Source of the DNA: DASSUC01 sp035649895
GTDB taxonomy: Bacteria > Actinomycetota > Actinomycetes > Mycobacteriales > Micromonosporaceae
DNA: 56,043 nucleotides
Reading direction: 5' to 3'
NCBI GenBank assembly: GCA_035649895.1
Contig: DASRIS010000173.1
Coordinates: forward strand, 1 to 56,043
Shown: one piece after another, positions 54,071-56,043 of the stretch
How the letters are laid out: each line of letters begins with the position of its first letter
Numbering within the stretch: position 1 is the first letter of the stretch
The notes under the pieces: model-generated
What the model was told of the DNA's origin: nothing
What the model saw: the letters and a program-made list of their open reading frames with translations, nothing else
Databases searched by the model: none
Program-made: the position numbers and the translations under genes

Positions 54071-54178
54071 AACCCGCCCGGGTCCACCCACCAGCCCTGC
54101 CCGGCGAACCCGCCCGGGTCCACCTGCCAGCCCTGTCCGGCGAGCCCGCCCGGTCCACCCACCAGCCCACCCGTGCCG
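54071..54178. repeat. 36-bp tandem repeats upstream of mqnC
   Basis: Units at 54071-54106 and 54107-54142 are nearly identical (start AACCCGCCCGGGTCCACC); a third, degraded unit follows to about 54178. They lie between the divergent mqnC and aldo/keto reductase starts. Confidence 0.8.
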
Positions 54179-54207
54179 CCTGCCAGCGGGCGCCATAGGC
54201 TGCGGAG

Positions 54208-55182
54208 ATGGCGGAGATGGGCTACTGCCGGCTCGGCAGCTCCGGGCTCATGGTGTCCGTAGTGGGGCTGGGCTGCAACAACTTCGGTCGGCGGATGGAC
54301 GCGGCGGCCACCGAGGCCGTGGTGGACGCGGCGCTCGGCGAGGGCATCACGCTCTTCGACACCGCCGACGCCTACGGCGGCGACCACGGCCGGTCCGAGG
54401 AGCTGCTCGGCGCGGCCCTGGCCGGCCGGCGGGACGAGGCGGTCGTGGCCACGAAGTTCGGCGGCGACCTGGGCGGGGCCAACGGGCCGGACTGGGGCGC
54501 CCGCGGCGCCCGGCGGTACATCGTCCGGGCCGCCGAGGCGTCGCTGCGCCGGCTGGGCACCGACTGGATCGACCTCTACCAGCTCCACCTGCCGGACCCG
54601 GGCACACCGGTCGAGGAGACCCTGGCGGCCCTGGATGACCTGGTCCACGCCGGCAAGGTCCGCTACCTCGGCTGCTCCAACTTCGCCGCCTGGCAGGTCG
54701 CCGACGCCGCCTGGACCGCGCGGAGCGCGCACCTGACCCCCTTCATCAGCGCGCAGAACAACTACAGCCTGCTCAAGCGCGACATCGAGGCGGAGCTGGT
54801 GCCGGCCTGCCAGCGCTTCGGGCTCGGCCTGCTGCCGTTCTTCCCGCTCGCCAGCGGGCTGCTCACCGGCAAGTACCGTCGCGGCGAGCCGCCACCGGCC
54901 GGCACCCGGCTGGCCGGCGACCGGTTCGCGGGCCGGCTCGCCACCGCGCCCTGGGACACCATCGAGGCGCTGGAGAAGTACGCCGCCGAGCGCGGCCGGT
55001 CCCTGCTCGACGTGGCCATCGCCGGCCTCGCCGCGCAGCCGGCCGTGGCCAGCGTGATCGCCGGGGCGACAACCCCCGACCAGGTACGGGCCAACGCCGC
55101 CGCCGGCGCCTGGCGGCTCTCGCCCGAGGACCTGCGCGCGCTGGACGAGATCGCGCCGCGCGCAGGCGCCGACCCGTCGTAG
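54208..55182 (+). CDS. Aldo/keto reductase
   Basis: 324 residues, TIM-barrel NADPH-dependent oxidoreductase. Seen: GLGCNNFGRRMD, FDTADAYGGDHGRSEELLG (catalytic Asp and Tyr), VATKFGG (Lys), LYQLHLPDP (His), and the cofactor-binding C-terminal VIAGATTPDQVRANA. The start may be ATG 54208 or 54217; TAGGCT about 7 nt upstream of 54208 could be a -10 box for a leaderless message. The substrate is unknown. Confidence 0.92.
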   Translation: MAEMGYCRLGSSGLMVSVVGLGCNNFGRRMDAAATEAVVDAALGEGITLFDTADAYGGDHGRSEELLGAALAGRRDEAVVATKFGGDLGGANGPDWGARGARRYIVRAAEASLRRLGTDWIDLYQLHLPDPGTPVEETLAALDDLVHAGKVRYLGCSNFAAWQVADAAWTARSAHLTPFISAQNNYSLLKRDIEAELVPACQRFGLGLLPFFPLASGLLTGKYRRGEPPPAGTRLAGDRFAGRLATAPWDTIEALEKYAAERGRSLLDVAIAGLAAQPAVASVIAGATTPDQVRANAAAGAWRLSPEDLRALDEIAPRAGADPS

Positions 55183-55195
55183 CGGCAACCTACGG

Positions 55196-56043
55196 TCAGG
55201 CGTCGTAGTCCACGGTCACCCGGTCGGTGACCGGGCTGGACTGGCAGGTCAGCACGTACCCGGCGGCTAGCTCGTCGGGCTCCAGGGCCCAGTTGCGGGC
55301 CATCTTCACCTCGCCGTCGACCACCCGGGCCCGGCAGGTGGAGCAGACCCCGCCCTTGCATGCGTACGGCAGCTCGCTGCGCACCCGCAGGGCCGCATCG
55401 AGGACCCGCTCGTCGCGCCCCATCGAGAAGGTCGACGCCCGCCCGTCGAGCACGATCGTCACCTCGGCGGTGTCCGGGGCGCCGGCCGTGACCGGGGTGC
55501 GCCGGCGGGCCACCGGCGGCCCCTCGTCCACATGGAACAGCTCGGTGTGCACGGACGAGTCCGGCACGCCGCGCTCGGCCAGCACCCCCCGCGCGTCGAC
55601 CACCATGGCGTACGGCCCGCACAGGAACCACTCGTCCACCGTCTCCGCCGGCAGGAGGGTGTCCAGGACCCGGCGCAGCCGCCGCGCGTCCAGCCGGCCG
55701 GAGAGCAGCTCGGCCTCCTGCGGCTCGCGGGAGAGCACGTGCACCACGTGCAGCCGGGCCGGGTAGCGGTCCTTCAGGTCGGCCAGCTCCTCCACGAACA
55801 TCACCGACCGGGCGTACCGGTTGCCGTAGAGCAGGGTGAACCGGCTGCCCGGCTCGGTGCCGAGCGCGGTCGCCAGCAGCGAGAGCACCGGGGTGATGCC
55901 GGAGCCCGCCGCGATGGCCGCGTAGTGGCGTACCCGGGCCGGGTCGAACGCGGTCGTGAAGTGGCCCAGCGGCGGCATGACCTCCACCGTGCCGCCGACG
56001 GTCAGCTCCCGCGCCGCGTAGGCCGAGAACGCGCCGCCGGGGA
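55196..56043 (-). CDS. PaaE-like ferredoxin:NADPH reductase (N-terminus beyond right edge)
   Basis: At least 282 residues. The visible part has the FNR-type FAD/NAD half (AGSGITPVLSLLATAL, TLLYGNRYARSVMFVEEL, DEWFLCGPYAMV) and a C-terminal plant-type 2Fe-2S ferredoxin domain (CKGGVCSTCRARVVDG with a final Cys in LTCQSS). This layout is that of PaaE of phenylacetyl-CoA epoxidase and related ring-oxygenase reductases. The start lies beyond the window, so neighbouring paa genes cannot be checked. Confidence 0.88.
   Translation of the reverse strand, partial: PGGAFSAYAARELTVGGTVEVMPPLGHFTTAFDPARVRHYAAIAAGSGITPVLSLLATALGTEPGSRFTLLYGNRYARSVMFVEELADLKDRYPARLHVVHVLSREPQEAELLSGRLDARRLRRVLDTLLPAETVDEWFLCGPYAMVVDARGVLAERGVPDSSVHTELFHVDEGPPVARRRTPVTAGAPDTAEVTIVLDGRASTFSMGRDERVLDAALRVRSELPYACKGGVCSTCRARVVDGEVKMARNWALEPDELAAGYVLTCQSSPVTDRVTVDYDA

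Noticed and set aside
54043..55188. Tryptophan/glycine repeat extension of MqnC from the 36-bp repeats
   Set aside because: The frame is open but no start or ribosome site supports it, and further upstream it is antisense to the reductase; a -10 box sits just before GTG 54042.

Overview
The window is chromosomal DNA from a high-GC, spore-forming type of actinobacterium. The best guess is Micromonosporales: it has a bldG locus syntenic with Streptomyces, a type VII (ESX) secretion fragment, an XRE/DUF5753 regulator, menaquinone respiration genes and pervasive GTG starts with ATGA/GTGA gene overlaps. No rRNA, tRNA, CRISPR array or recognisable transposase was seen.

Layout. (1) 1-12.6 kb: a conserved actinobacterial block with hppA (cut by the left edge), an anti-sigma-like gene, bldG, an MrfA/YprA-type helicase, a Flp/Tad pilus operon (ssd-tadA-tadB-tadC-pilin-tadE-tadE2), a HAD-IB phosphatase, a strong candidate 6S/Ms1-like RNA in the same neighbourhood where such RNAs sit in Streptomyces and mycobacteria, and an Rv3662c-like gene. 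(2) 12.8-17.1 kb: acs, a C45 acyltransferase/peptidase and an epoxide-hydrolase-like protein that lacks the nucleophile. (3) 17.2-22.3 kb: an ESX fragment with eccB, two WXG100 proteins, a two-SseB-domain protein with a conserved C-terminal domain, and an overlapping small gene that could be its immunity partner. (4) 22.4-30.3 kb: mixed genes (holin-like, GNAT, RarD, XRE-DUF5753, an ECF sigma/anti-sigma pair, divergent IclR/MFS). (5) 30.3-49.0 kb: one long leftward operon, menJ-nuoABCDEFGHIJKLMN-polyprenyl diphosphate synthase, which joins complex I to making and saturating its quinone. Two nuo junctions carry copies of a 59-60-nt element that encodes a tiny Glu/Arg-rich peptide and keeps stop/start coupling on both sides. 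(6) 49.0-50.6 kb: an AbiEi-like/DUF559 nuclease gene enclosed by 74-bp imperfect inverted repeats (about 1.2 kb in all), resembling a REP- or IS-like unit with no known transposase. (7) 50.7-56.0 kb: menG, a sortase-type surface protein, mqnC (futalosine menaquinone pathway), an aldo/keto reductase and a PaaE-like ferredoxin reductase cut by the right edge.

The dominant theme is respiratory energy: proton-pumping pyrophosphatase, complex I, and menaquinone tail synthesis, ring synthesis, methylation and saturation. The secondary theme is the envelope: pilus, ESX and surface protein. The observations most worth checking are the coupled micro-ORF repeats in the nuo operon, the inverted-repeat-flanked nuclease, the 6S/Ms1-like RNA and the ESX-linked effector/immunity candidate.
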